From positions 12,182 through 76,181 of the forward strand of contig CAVYKK010000030.1 of assembly GCA_963769045.1 (NCBI GenBank): DNA of 64,000 nt, written 5' to 3'. Below are positions 17,024 through 25,690 of this stretch, in pieces. Each line of letters opens with the position of its first letter. The first letter of the stretch is position 1. The DNA is from Methanocella_A sp963769045. Its GTDB lineage: Archaea; Halobacteriota; Methanocellia; Methanocellales; Methanocellaceae. The notes beneath the pieces are model-generated. The model had not been told where the DNA came from and did no database searches. It worked only from the letters and a program-made list of their open reading frames with translations. The position numbers were made by a program, and so were the translations under genes.

Positions 17024-18422
17024 ATGGAAAGCGCCATAAAGAAGGTCGGGGATAGCCCCGCAAGCAAGGTCATCCCGGAATCAGCAATCATCGATAGCGA
17101 CACGAATACGGTACAGGCTGGCGCTGAAAGGGTCATCCTGGAGTCGCCACGGAGAGTCCGACTGTAATAAATGCGAACACATCGAGCAGGAGTTCAAGGT
17201 CCTGAAAGGCTCGATCAAGAAGCTTATCGTGGACATCCGGGAACAGATGAACGCCAGCGAAAACCCGTTCCTCAACATCCAGCAGATGATGCCGGCACAG
17301 TCCGCGATATACAGGGAAGATCCCCCGGAGATGAACCGGACTGCGAAGCCGAAAGAAGAACCGGAAACGCCTGCTTGCGAGGAGGAAATCGAGGAGCAGA
17401 AGAAAAATGATCGCAGCAACAATCCTCCTGCCCGGGAAGCAAATAATCAATGTGCATATGATCACTGCCCTCTGGCGGACCGGCGCAATAAGGCTAACAC
17501 GCGCTGTGCGCTGGAAGGGGAGTATGACGGCCAGGACGACATCTGCCCCGCAATGCAGCGATTGAATACGTCGAGGGTCCGCGGCGCCGGCGAGCTCTGC
17601 TATGAATGTATGAGACGCGGTTACCTGCCGGAGAGAAATACATCTCGATATGCCCGCTCCGATTGTCCGGCGGATATTAATAGTTCTCTGCCTTGCGGAC
17701 GGTCCGTCGATCGGGGATACGGTGCCTGGTACCAGGGACCGCCATTGCCATGCATGCCACGACATGCGGATGGTCGCGGGGAGCCTGCTTATGGCCCGTG
17801 TAACGGCCCATACATGCAAAGCCCATGTGCCCGGTACCCGCAGCAGGGCGAACCGCAAACGTACGGGCGCCCGCCGAATGATTATGACTATTATCCGTCC
17901 CGCGAACCCCGTAGCGGTGATTATTCGCCATATTATCACCACGGCTACGCAGGACGCGGGCAGTACGGGCATGGGCCGACAGAGTATCGCCAGGGATGCG
18001 ATGGCTCGTGCGGCTATGACCGGGAGAGGTCCCGTAATGCAGCCTCGCCAGAGGACGCCAGGGAACCGGGCAGAGGCATGCCCGGGCCATGGCAACAGCC
18101 ACGTGACGCTTACCGGCCGGCGGAGAACCAGCCTGACTACTACGACGAGGAACCCGAGTATGACTACCGGGAGGCGTCCGTACAGGGCAGGCCGGCACGC
18201 GCACAGGGCAAGAGCCGCAGGCGATCTCTTGAATATGCATCCGACGACAGCTACGTTCAGTCAGAGCCTGAGCCAGTCGTGATCGATATCCCGACCGCAG
18301 GGTCGGTCAGGAGAAAGCGTAAGTCTCAAGCCAGGACCGTGCCGGATATAGTGGTGGTCGATGTCGAGCCGGAGAACGTCGTACCGCGAAGCATAAGAAC
18401 GTCGAGACGCAAAGGGCTGTAA
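17024..18422 (+). CDS. FlaC/D/E-type archaellum accessory protein with a long Tyr/Pro/Arg/Gly-rich tail (frameshift near 17145)
   Basis: ATG 17024 follows AAAGGAGGTGCGCTC. The first frame (MESAIKKVGDSPASKVIPES) closes at 17167. A slip near 17140-17155 brings in SDCNKCEHIEQEFKVLKGS and the archaellum motif IKKLIVDIREQMNASENPFL, shared with the gene at 21046. So this is a second FlaC-type protein with a one-base frameshift. After about residue 140 the protein becomes a 300-residue low-complexity tail, rich in Tyr, Pro, Arg, Gly and Cys (PPNDYDYYPSREPRSGDY), ending RRKGL. Such a tail is not typical of FlaC/D/E, which act as cytoplasmic scaffold and chemotaxis adaptors. It lies between the two archaellin genes. 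Confidence 0.65.
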
Positions 18423-18454
18423 AGCCCTGCGCCTCTGCCATTCTTTTTTAGTGT

Positions 18455-18622
18455 TAGTCATTCGTGAAATGTTTTGTACGCTTAGCCGGCACTTGACACT
18501 ACGTACACGACGTTTTATCGAAAAAGGGCAAGCGTAGCCATATTATCAGACGTCGTGTACGTAGTGTACGCTGTGTCTGGTGCCGGCCAGCCTGTACAAA
18601 AAGTGACAAGAATGACTATGTC
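18455..18622. repeat. Intergenic hairpin repeat, copy 3
   Basis: The left arm TAGTCATTCGTGAAATG...AGCCGGCACTTGACAC pairs with the right arm GTGTCTGGTGCCGGCCAGC...AATGACTATG. The inner arms contain CTACGTACACGACG and its complement. The outer sequence is shared with copies 1 and 7, while the inner core is its own. Confidence 0.8.
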
Positions 18623-19400
18623 ACAGTCGGGATCGCAGGCTGAGACAGTTATTGTATTTCAATAGCGTGCGTCTCGTTCGTTTTCCGGTCTGACCATCAC
18701 AGCTCTCCCACGGGCTCTGGCGCCATATGTTATCAATTCCTTGCCAGCCTGCTTATCACTCTATACCGATATGCAAAGGGGCAGAGGCCCGCATAACCGG
18801 CGGCCCTTGAAATTAATCGTATCGCCTGGACAGTGCATATTGTACGGCCTGATCCAGTACCCCCTGCCCGTGATAGAGGGCTCTCTCGGGTACGGCATCA
18901 TTCTATTATACTTAAGATCGGTCTATATAGGCGGATATTAGGCGAATACTCGGTAATAGAGATTATCGCCTACACTTTTGCCAATATCCGCGATTATGGC
19001 TGCCGGCCTGAGAGAAACCCGCCTGCGCAGGTCTCGCGCGCGCTTTCGCAGGTCTGCCGTGCGAGGCCAGGATTACCTGGTATGATTATTCCATTCGGCA
19101 AAAATTGATCACAGGCCGGACTCCTGAAGAACCGGCTGACATAAAAGGCGTCGGAACGGCCCGGGTGCCATGACGGCATCTCACTGGCACCCTTGCCAGA
19201 GCGACCATCGATGCCGCAGAAAGGTTGTGACTCATCATGTTAAGGAACCGGGTGGTATGGAAGGTCCCGGACTTACAACTATGCAACTGAGGGATACAAT
19301 CTGGCACGCCCTGTTTAACATTATGGTAAAAATAATATAATATTTGACGTCCTCCGATCGTTTAGAAAAATGGGCATTTTATACTGCCCATTTGTAAAAA
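18623..19400. other. Intergenic, no gene recognised
   Basis: Several open frames of 60-90 codons exist, but they overlap on both strands and show no recognisable motif or ribosome site. I see no repeat or RNA signal. It separates the first FlaC-type gene from the flaB2 promoter. Confidence 0.45.
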
Positions 19401-19538
19401 TGAAATTAATAGCGAGTAATTTCCATTTAATTAGAAAAAATTTATATTAACTCTGGTGCTTGTAGGTACTAAGGGCAGCCAGAAGAAACGTCTAAAAGCT
19501 AATAGTTCTGGCAACAGGAATGTAGTGAGGTATTAACA
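19401..19538 (+). promoter_or_regulatory. flaB2 promoter and structured leader
   Basis: An almost exact copy of the flaB1 region: TATA element TTTATATTAA at 19441-19450, then the leader stem GCCAGAA (19478-19484) with TTCTGGC (19506-19512), and GAGGT before ATG 19539. The outer base pair of the stem is lost compared with copy 1, but seven pairs remain. The loop differs by a one-base deletion. Confidence 0.75.
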
Positions 19539-20120
19539 ATGAAAAGCTATGGAAGAAACTTAAGAAAGAACGATGCGGCTTTCACGGGTCTTGAGGCTGC
19601 GATAGTGCTCATCGCTTTCGTGGTAGTTGCAGCAGTATTCTCATACGTCATGCTTGGCGCGGGGTTCTTCACCTCGCAGAAGAGCAAGGAAGTCGTGCAC
19701 ACTGGCGTAGACCAGGCAACCTCGTCCATCGAACTTGCCGGCGACATCGTCGGTGTCGGTGACACGGACACCCAGAAGCTCACGGGCGTTAACATTACCC
19801 TGTCGCTGACCGCGGGCAACAACCCCGTCGACATTCAGAAGCTGATTGTGTCCGCCAGGACGTCGAGCGCATACAACGCGTCGGTGTTCGACGGTCTCCA
19901 GGGAGACCAGGTCCTGTGGGTCCAGAGGATTAACCAGAATGACCTGCTGGAGAAGTTCGAGAAGGTCCAGCTGAACATCCCGGTAGCGTCCACTCCAACC
20001 AATCTCCAGATCGGGCCTAACGAGAAGATCACCTTCGAGATTAAGCCGGCAACCGGCGCAATCATGGCAGTCTCGGTGACCACACCGCCCGCAATCGACG
20101 CGGTTATGCTCCTCGTATAA
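19539..20120 (+). CDS. flaB2: Archaellin FlaB, copy 2
   Basis: A second filament subunit of 193 residues. The N-terminal class III signal and helix (DAAFTGLEAAIVLIAFVVVA) and the whole C-terminal domain match copy 1 apart from a few exchanges (leader NLRKN, VGDTDTQ, DIQKL, LQGDQ). DNA identity is also high, with changes mostly at third positions, so the copies are recent or kept alike by gene conversion. It has its own promoter and terminator. Confidence 0.95.
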   Translation: MKSYGRNLRKNDAAFTGLEAAIVLIAFVVVAAVFSYVMLGAGFFTSQKSKEVVHTGVDQATSSIELAGDIVGVGDTDTQKLTGVNITLSLTAGNNPVDIQKLIVSARTSSAYNASVFDGLQGDQVLWVQRINQNDLLEKFEKVQLNIPVASTPTNLQIGPNEKITFEIKPATGAIMAVSVTTPPAIDAVMLLV

Positions 20121-20148
20121 GCTAAAGCATGTAAACAGTCATTAACCA

Positions 20149-20184
20149 GGGTGGTGCCCACTGCACCACCCAAATTCTCTTTTA
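20149..20184 (+). terminator. flaB2 terminator
   Basis: GGGTGGTGC (20149-20157) pairs with GCACCACCC (20163-20171), a 9-bp stem followed by a T-rich stretch. It corresponds to the terminator of flaB1. Confidence 0.65.
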
Positions 20185-20780
20185 ATAAATCCCTGTTTTG
20201 CCAGTGTGTAACATCTTTGTGCATAGCACGATACTTTTTATGCGATTCCTGCCGATAGCATCTTACTGTCGGGAACGGGCCCCGGCCAGAGATCGGAATT
20301 CTTTATACCCCTTTTCCCTCAAATGGAATTGCTCGCTCTTTCGCGCGCTCCCTCATGAGATGTGCAGCGTGTCCCGGGGATGATAGAAAGCCGGAGCGTT
20401 GCTCTGCGGCAATAAAATGGTTTTTTCTCAAAGGCTTTACAGGCTACTGGCAGGTATGCCCGGAGTAATGCCTCACAGCTATTGACTTTTAATTTCCAGG
20501 CGGCATGGCACAGGACAGTATATAAACGTTGTGGTAACTCCTGTGGCAGGCCAGTGTAAGTTAGGATCTCTCCGGTCCGGACGACTGCTTTCGGCGGACG
20601 GCAGATCATCGGCCTTACCTGGCAAGGGCAGGATAAAGATACTGAATCAAAAGTTATTTATCCATAATATACCAAATTTATCTTATTAATCCCTTGCTCA
20701 CCGCTATCAGCGGTTATATTTCTATAATTTGATAAAGGTTATTGCAATATTGAAAATAATCAAAATTAATCTCATTATCA
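20185..20780. other. Intergenic, no gene recognised
   Basis: No convincing coding frame or repeat is seen. The last 140 bases are AT-rich and lead into the promoter of the main archaellum operon. Confidence 0.45.
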
Positions 20781-20812
20781 GTACAAAAGGTATATTACAA
20801 GAGATAATCAAC
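20781..20812 (+). promoter_or_regulatory. Promoter of the main archaellum operon
   Basis: GTACAAAAGGTATATTACAA followed by GAGATAATCA. It matches the block at 16799-16830 upstream of the first FlaC-type gene at the same bases around the TATA element. From here the genes run without a clear terminator to about 30960. Confidence 0.5.
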
Positions 20813-20899
20813 TTTAGTTCAAGCAACGCGTACTGAGATGACCAGTTGACAAATTAGCGCTTTTATGCGCTACAATATCCTGAAACAGGAGTAAATGGC

Positions 20900-21046
20900 A
20901 TGATCCAGGCAAAATTACACACATCGAACGCTCATAACCTCATATCGTCGGACTATTTGCCTGTACCGTGCATCAGCGATCAGTATTGTACGCGGCCTGT
21001 ACGGCACATGCCTCACAAGGGCATGAATAACGCAGAGGTGCGGTGA
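20900..21046 (+). CDS. Possible 48-residue leader peptide coupled to the FlaC gene
   Basis: ATG 20900 has CAGGAG at good distance. The frame stops at TGA 21044-21046, overlapping the ATG of the FlaC gene by one base, so translation could be coupled. The product (MIQAKLHTSNAHNLISSDYL at its start) resembles nothing I know and may be only a coupling device. A frame upstream of the first FlaC-type gene ends in the same TAATG arrangement. Confidence 0.35.
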   Translation: MIQAKLHTSNAHNLISSDYLPVPCISDQYCTRPVRHMPHKGMNNAEVR

Positions 21047-21582
21047 TGGACCAGAGCGCAATTAACAAAATCATCATGGATGCCTCCGAGGAAGACCCCA
21101 GCAAGAAGGTCGAGAAGCTCGAGAAAGAGGTCATGATCATAAAGGGCTCGATCAAGAAGCTCATCGTGGACATCCGGGAACAGATGAACAACGCTGAGAA
21201 TCCCTTCCTCAACATCCAGCAGCTGCAGATGCCGCCGCAGGCCCCGATTTCAAGTGATGACCTGGACAAGCTGGAGGAAGCGGAGAAAGCCGGGCAGGAC
21301 GAAGAGGAGCAGGAAGCAAAGAAGCCTTCTCCGAAGGATAAAAAACGCAAGAAGCCGTCCGCCAAAGACCCGGAGGAAGAGGAACTCGGGGACGACTGTG
21401 AGGATCACAGCCACCCGGACGAAGAAACGGCAGACCTTCAGGTGCCCAGGCAACAGGGCCTCTCCAGGCGTGACCTCGAGATGATCAGCGAGTTCGAGGA
21501 GCAGAAGAAGATGCTGGAGGCCATGAAGAGCAAGACGAGCGCCGGGCGGGCCTGCATCGCTTACAGGGACCAGGCGCATTGA
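21046..21582 (+). CDS. flaC: FlaC-type archaellum accessory protein
   Basis: About 178 residues from ATG 21046 (GAGGTG upstream; a GTG at 21043 is also possible). The coiled-coil N-terminus leads to IKKLIVDIREQMNNAENPFL, the family signature shared with the gene at 17024. A Lys/Glu-rich charged linker follows, then a second helix (LEMISEFEEQKKMLEAMKSK). FlaC/D/E proteins form a cytoplasmic scaffold at the motor and bind the chemotaxis adaptor CheF. The last dozen residues look out of frame. Continuing in the next frame would join it to the FlaD/E domain at 21593, so these may be one gene split by a slip near 21550. Confidence 0.8.
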   Translation: MDQSAINKIIMDASEEDPSKKVEKLEKEVMIIKGSIKKLIVDIREQMNNAENPFLNIQQLQMPPQAPISSDDLDKLEEAEKAGQDEEEQEAKKPSPKDKKRKKPSAKDPEEEELGDDCEDHSHPDEETADLQVPRQQGLSRRDLEMISEFEEQKKMLEAMKSKTSAGRACIAYRDQAH

Positions 21583-21592
21583 TCCGTTCACC

Positions 21593-21886
21593 ATGAACCA
21601 GATCATGGACTGGACCCGCATGATGCTGCGCAAGAATGGCAGCGAGCGCATGAAGGACCTTCTGGAGATGTACGTATCGACTGGCTACATCAGCGAGGAG
21701 ACCAGGGCTATCATCCAGAGGATGTCGAAGCTCATGGAATCGGAGCCCACGCGGCCGCCGAAGCGGCTTGACATCAAGGAGTGCGTCAGCGATCTATATA
21801 CGCTGTACGTCATCCTGAACCCCGGGGACAAGGACCTGGACTCGAAGATGCTTACGGTCCTGCTGAACCCGGAAGACAAGCACTGA
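21593..21886 (+). CDS. FlaD/E-domain protein (perhaps C-terminal half of a FlaCE fusion)
   Basis: 97 residues from ATG 21593, helical, with MDWTRMMLRKNGSERMKDL, YVSTGYISEETRAIIQRM and CVSDLYTLYVILNPGDKD. This matches the C-terminal FlaD/E module, where an aromatic-rich helix is followed by a YVxxGYI turn. The frame is open upstream of the ATG (RRIDPFTMNQIMDW) into the end of the FlaC frame, suggesting a split fusion. Role: motor scaffold and link to chemotaxis. Confidence 0.7.
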   Translation: MNQIMDWTRMMLRKNGSERMKDLLEMYVSTGYISEETRAIIQRMSKLMESEPTRPPKRLDIKECVSDLYTLYVILNPGDKDLDSKMLTVLLNPEDKH

Positions 21887-22021
21887 TCATCTATAAAAAC
21901 GAGACGGCTTGCGCCGAAAATCCGACAGCCGGAGAAACGCCGGACAAAGCCCCGTGTTTGCAGCGCGGCGGGCATGTCAGGCAGCCGGAGGTCGTCAGGC
22001 GCGGGCAGGGACGTAGTACGT

Positions 22022-22498
22022 ATGGTACAGGACACTATCAGCAACGCTATCCTCATCATCGCGGTGGTCATCGCGACGACCGTGGTGATAAACGCCCTTT
22101 ACCCGGCAATGTTCGGTATGGCGGGCTCGATCAAATCAACGGTCGCGGATGCGGACAGCAGGTCCCAGACCATGATAACCATCTCGTATTACAGCTTCGA
22201 TCCGGGGGATCATGTGCTCCGGGTCTGGGCTAAGAACAGTGGCAGCGATCCGGTCGCGGACTCGGAGCTGGCAGGAATACGTGCCTATTACGGCGACGAT
22301 TCAGGGAGCATGACGAACTACGAAACTTCGTATGCATTGCAGGCCCCGGACGACGGCGACAACCGGTGGGATTCCGGCGAGACGCTGGAGATCGGCCTGG
22401 CAAGCCCTGACACCCCGTTCCCTACAGGCCCGGGGACCCACAGGGTGAAGCTGGTGATGCCCAACGGCGCGGCTGCCGAATACACGATCACGACATGA
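22022..22498 (+). CDS. FlaG-like archaellum stator protein, paralog 1
   Basis: About 158 residues from ATG 22022; an ATG at 21974 would add a basic leader and is less likely. The N-terminal membrane helix ISNAILIIAVVIATTVVINA is followed by LYPAMFGMAG, then a beta-sandwich domain with VWAKNSGSDPV and WDSGETLEIGL. FlaG and FlaF anchor the motor to the S-layer. This is the first of five tandem copies with the same plan. Confidence 0.75.
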   Translation: MVQDTISNAILIIAVVIATTVVINALYPAMFGMAGSIKSTVADADSRSQTMITISYYSFDPGDHVLRVWAKNSGSDPVADSELAGIRAYYGDDSGSMTNYETSYALQAPDDGDNRWDSGETLEIGLASPDTPFPTGPGTHRVKLVMPNGAAAEYTITT

Positions 22499-22567
22499 TA
22501 CCCGAGAAATACACTCGATAACAGAAGATCAATGGAACACACGAATGTGACAGACGAGGGATGAAAA

Positions 22568-23059
22568 ATGGCAACGGACATAATCACAAGCGCTATCATG
22601 ATGATCGGTACGCTGATCATCGTTTCCGTGCTCATCTCTTCACTGTTCCCCGGCGTGTTCGACGCGGCCAGGTCGATCGGGACGTCATCCGACAGCGCGA
22701 AGGACCGGGTCACGACCAGTGCGACGGTTATCAATTATGACCTCGGGCCGGACACGATAAGGTTCGACGTGCTGAACAATGGTAAAACCAGCCTGCCGGA
22801 ATCGCTGATCAACATGACGGTCGCCTATCTGGGCAACGCTACGGCACCCGCAGGGCTGCTGGCTTTCGGGGATGACCCGGACCAGCCCTGGTGGAGCTAT
22901 GCGATCTCAGGTGCCGCGGACCAGTCGTGGGACCCCCGTGATACCATCGTGATCACGGTCACCAGCCCGCAGTACGACTTCACGCCCGGCGATTACAGGT
23001 TCAGGATGCTCCTGTATAACGGGGCTGCTGTGGAATACCGGTTCAACATACCGGAATAG
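22568..23059 (+). CDS. FlaG-like archaellum stator protein, paralog 2
   Basis: 163 residues starting at ATG 22568, preceded by a purine-rich ACGAGGGATGAAAA. The N-terminal helix is IITSAIMMIGTLIIVSVLIS, then LFPGVFDAARS. The outer domain has FDVLNNGKTSLPESLI and SWDPRDTIVITV, ending MLLYNGAAVEYRFNIPE. It is the most divergent of the five FlaG-like copies: the usual WGPGET reads WDPRDT. Confidence 0.75.
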   Translation: MATDIITSAIMMIGTLIIVSVLISSLFPGVFDAARSIGTSSDSAKDRVTTSATVINYDLGPDTIRFDVLNNGKTSLPESLINMTVAYLGNATAPAGLLAFGDDPDQPWWSYAISGAADQSWDPRDTIVITVTSPQYDFTPGDYRFRMLLYNGAAVEYRFNIPE

Positions 23060-23095
23060 ACCGACACACGGTACAGGAAAGACGGAGGAAAAGAA

Positions 23096-23584
23096 ATGGC
23101 TCAGGAAGTGCTCAGTACCGCGATACTCATTATCGCAGCGGTCATCGCTACGGCAGCGATTGTCAACGCCGTGTACCCGTCACTGTTCGCAGCAGCGGGT
23201 TCGGTCACGACAGTGTCTGACACAGCCAGCAACCGGGTCCTCACCGACATGAAGATCGCCATGGCCAGCACAGACGGCCCGGAGACGCTGTATGTCTGGG
23301 TCAAGAACGACGGCAGCACTAAGATCCCGGAGACCCGGATCGCCTATACGGACGTATATTTCGGGGATCATGGCCACATGGCCAAGGCATCGGCAAACTT
23401 ATCGGAATCCTTCCGGTGGACATACGCACTCGACGACCTGGACAGCGACGATGACTGGGGCCCCGGAGAGACGCTTCAGATTACAATCACAGACGGGTCA
23501 GGCACCAGCTTCACGGCCGGAGACCATGATATAAAGCTCGTCCTTTATAATTCGGCGAGCATCGAGGGCACCATCAGCCTGTGA
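23096..23584 (+). CDS. FlaG-like archaellum stator protein, paralog 3
   Basis: 162 residues from ATG 23096, with GGAGGAAAAGAA just upstream. Membrane helix LSTAILIIAAVIATAAIVNA, then VYPSLFAAAGSV. The outer domain contains YVWVKNDGSTKIPETRIAYT and WGPGETLQITI, and ends KLVLYNSASIEGTISL. It is closest in plan to paralog 4, which starts 11 bases after this stop. Confidence 0.78.
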   Translation: MAQEVLSTAILIIAAVIATAAIVNAVYPSLFAAAGSVTTVSDTASNRVLTDMKIAMASTDGPETLYVWVKNDGSTKIPETRIAYTDVYFGDHGHMAKASANLSESFRWTYALDDLDSDDDWGPGETLQITITDGSGTSFTAGDHDIKLVLYNSASIEGTISL

Positions 23585-23594
23585 GGAGTCGGAT

Positions 23595-24083
23595 ATGGCA
23601 CAGAACGTCATCACCACGGCAATCCTTGTCATCGCGGCGGTCATCGCTGTAGTCGCCCTGATCAACGGAGTATTCCCCTCCATTAACAAAGTGGCGGGCT
23701 CGGTGACGTCGATCTCCGACGCGTCCAGCGACCGCATGAAGACTGAGATCAGGATCATTTGCGAGAGCGCGAATGCGACCGATTATACGATGAACGTGTA
23801 TGTGAAGAACGCAGGCTCACAGAAGATCGACCCGGCCCGGATCGGGATGACCGACGTCTACTTCGGCGACGCTACGACCATGAAGCGGTGCAACCACCCG
23901 GGATCGGCTAATCCGACCTGGAAATACTCTCTCATGGACGGCAACCAGGACGAGTACTGGGACCCGGGCGAGACGATGAACATCTGGATCATCACTGACA
24001 ATCATAATTTCAAAAACGGACGACAAAGGCTGGCATTCACGCTCTACAATGGCGTGAGCGCGGAAGACACGTTCACCCTGTGA
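23595..24083 (+). CDS. FlaG-like archaellum stator protein, paralog 4
   Basis: 162 residues from ATG 23595, with GAGGAG overlapping the previous stop. Membrane helix ITTAILVIAAVIAVVALING, then VFPSINKVAGSV. The outer domain has VYVKNAGSQKIDPARIGMTD and WDPGETMNIWI, ending AFTLYNGVSAEDTFTL. Translational coupling to both neighbours is likely (8-11 base gaps). Confidence 0.78.
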   Translation: MAQNVITTAILVIAAVIAVVALINGVFPSINKVAGSVTSISDASSDRMKTEIRIICESANATDYTMNVYVKNAGSQKIDPARIGMTDVYFGDATTMKRCNHPGSANPTWKYSLMDGNQDEYWDPGETMNIWIITDNHNFKNGRQRLAFTLYNGVSAEDTFTL

Positions 24084-24090
24084 GGCAACT

Positions 24091-24597
24091 ATGGCAGAAC
24101 AAGCGATCAGCACGGCAATACTGACGGTGGCGACGATCATAGCGGCGCTGGTGCTGGTCAACGCCCTGTACCCGTCGCTGTACAACATATCGGGTGCCAT
24201 ACTATCGATGAATGATCGAGCCGCTGATCGCATCAGGACGGACCTGTCCGTGCTGACGGAATGGTATGACCCCGCTCATCCGGCAGACAACATCGCGCTG
24301 GAGGCCTGGGTCAAGAACACCGGGAGCACGATCGTCACGGCGAAAGAGCTGGCTGACACCGATGTATTCCTCTATACGGGCAACCAGACGACGGTGCGCA
24401 TCCCCCGGGACGACTGGACCGGCGTTATACTGAACGGCAACGGCGATGACGACTGGGGCCCGGCCGAGACGATCCACGTGACCGTCCGCTACGACCCCGC
24501 AGGCAGCAGCCCCGGGGCGTGGAAGTTCCGGATGGTACTGCCAGACGGCATTATGGCGGAAGATAGTTTCACGTACGTCGGAAGAGCGCAATCGTGA
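24091..24597 (+). CDS. FlaG-like archaellum stator protein, paralog 5
   Basis: 168 residues from ATG 24091, with GAGGCAAC upstream. Membrane helix ISTAILTVATIIAALVLVNA, then LYPSLYNISGAI. The outer domain has EAWVKNTGSTIVTAKELADT and WGPAETIHVTV, ending FRMVLPDGIMAEDSFTYV. It is followed directly by the two FlaF-like genes, the usual FlaG/FlaF neighbourhood of euryarchaeal archaellum loci. Confidence 0.78.
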   Translation: MAEQAISTAILTVATIIAALVLVNALYPSLYNISGAILSMNDRAADRIRTDLSVLTEWYDPAHPADNIALEAWVKNTGSTIVTAKELADTDVFLYTGNQTTVRIPRDDWTGVILNGNGDDDWGPAETIHVTVRYDPAGSSPGAWKFRMVLPDGIMAEDSFTYVGRAQS

Positions 24598-24607
24598 GGT
24601 GAATGAG

Positions 24608-25117
24608 ATGGGACTCAGTGACATCATAGCAACCGGGATTACAATCATCGCCCTCATCGTCACAGGATACCTCATCATCGCGGGCCTCGACAGCTCGGTA
24701 GACACGGCAAGTGCGTCCATGGCGATAGTCCGGGATTCGGCGGTTGCTAAACTGCATATGTCCCTTGCGCTCGAGGCTGAGAATACGAGCATGGCAAACC
24801 TGGACTTCAACCTGACCAACACCGGGAAGACGCCAATAGACAACCTGTCGGAGCTGGACGTGTTCGTAAAAACGATAGAAGAAGGCCAGATCACCGTCTG
24901 TAAGTGGCTCCCCTTCCGGGAAGCCCTGACAGAGGAGAAAGGCTACTGGTACGTCCTGGAACGGTATGTCCCGGGAGACCCGGTCGGCCTTGAGCCTGGA
25001 GATACGATCATGGTGCGCTGTATGTACACGAGCCCGGACTACTGCGACGGCGTGCTTGAAGTAACGGCGCCCGATGGCGGGAGCGCCGCGGGTTACTACC
25101 GGGTCAGGAGCGGATAA
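24608..25117 (+). CDS. FlaF-like archaellum stator protein, paralog 1
   Basis: About 169 residues. I chose ATG 24608 because GAGGTGA lies 5 bases upstream; a GTG at 24599 gives three more residues. It begins MGLSDIIATGITIIALIVTG, the MGxxxxIA start common in FlaF, followed by one membrane helix and an outer beta domain with FNLTNTGKTPIDNLSELDVF and LEPGDTIMVRC. FlaF binds the S-layer and works with FlaG as stator. Confidence 0.75.
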   Translation: MGLSDIIATGITIIALIVTGYLIIAGLDSSVDTASASMAIVRDSAVAKLHMSLALEAENTSMANLDFNLTNTGKTPIDNLSELDVFVKTIEEGQITVCKWLPFREALTEEKGYWYVLERYVPGDPVGLEPGDTIMVRCMYTSPDYCDGVLEVTAPDGGSAAGYYRVRSG

Positions 25118-25156
25118 CGGCATGACGACTGCGATCGAAAACAGGAGGGAGCGGTT

Positions 25157-25681
25157 ATGGGCTTCGGCTCGGTAATTGCGACGGCGATCTCGATCATCGT
25201 ACTCCTGGCCGCCGGCTACCTGCTTGTCGGCAGCATTACGCACTCGGCGGACGTCACCGGCTCCAGCATTAAAGCCGCGGCAGACCTCGACAGCCGGCGG
25301 ATCAACACAGTGCTGGCAATCGACGGGATCGGTAGCAGCAGCGCAGAAGGGTGGTTTTCGTTCTACCTGGAAAACACGGGCTCCGAGAAGATCGCTGACA
25401 TCAAACAGCTGGACGTGATCTTTAAGACGGCCGGGCTGAACGATTCCGTCCATTACGTCCCGTACGGTGCCACAGGACACCCGTCGGTATACTGGGAGAA
25501 CGACAGCATTACGTCGCTCACTGCCGGCATCGGGGATGTAGTGAACCCCGGTATGCTGGACCCGGGCGAATACGTTAACATCCGGGTGCACGAGGAGGGC
25601 GGCTTCCCTTCGAACACGGCATGGGTACAGGTCACTGCGCCGAACGGCGCTTCCGTATCATCATACATCATCATAACCTAG
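25157..25681 (+). CDS. FlaF-like archaellum stator protein, paralog 2
   Basis: 174 residues from ATG 25157 with AGGAGGGAGCGG upstream. Begins MGFGSVIATAISIIVLLAAG, a typical FlaF N-terminus. The outer domain has FYLENTGSEKIADIKQLDVI and LDPGEYVNIRVHEEGG, and ends VQVTAPNGASVSSYIIIT, the W/VxVxxPxG pattern at the family's C-terminus. flaH follows after 9 bases. Confidence 0.8.
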   Translation: MGFGSVIATAISIIVLLAAGYLLVGSITHSADVTGSSIKAAADLDSRRINTVLAIDGIGSSSAEGWFSFYLENTGSEKIADIKQLDVIFKTAGLNDSVHYVPYGATGHPSVYWENDSITSLTAGIGDVVNPGMLDPGEYVNIRVHEEGGFPSNTAWVQVTAPNGASVSSYIIIT

Positions 25682-25690
25682 GTGAATGAA

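Noticed and set aside
16797..17024. 75-codon frame ending in TAATG at the first FlaC-type gene
   Set aside because: It starts inside the conserved promoter; only a short terminal part might serve as a coupling peptide, with no further support.
18741..19108. Overlapping frames of 66-91 codons between the archaellum modules
   Set aside because: Low-information sequence, no motif, frames on both strands overlap.
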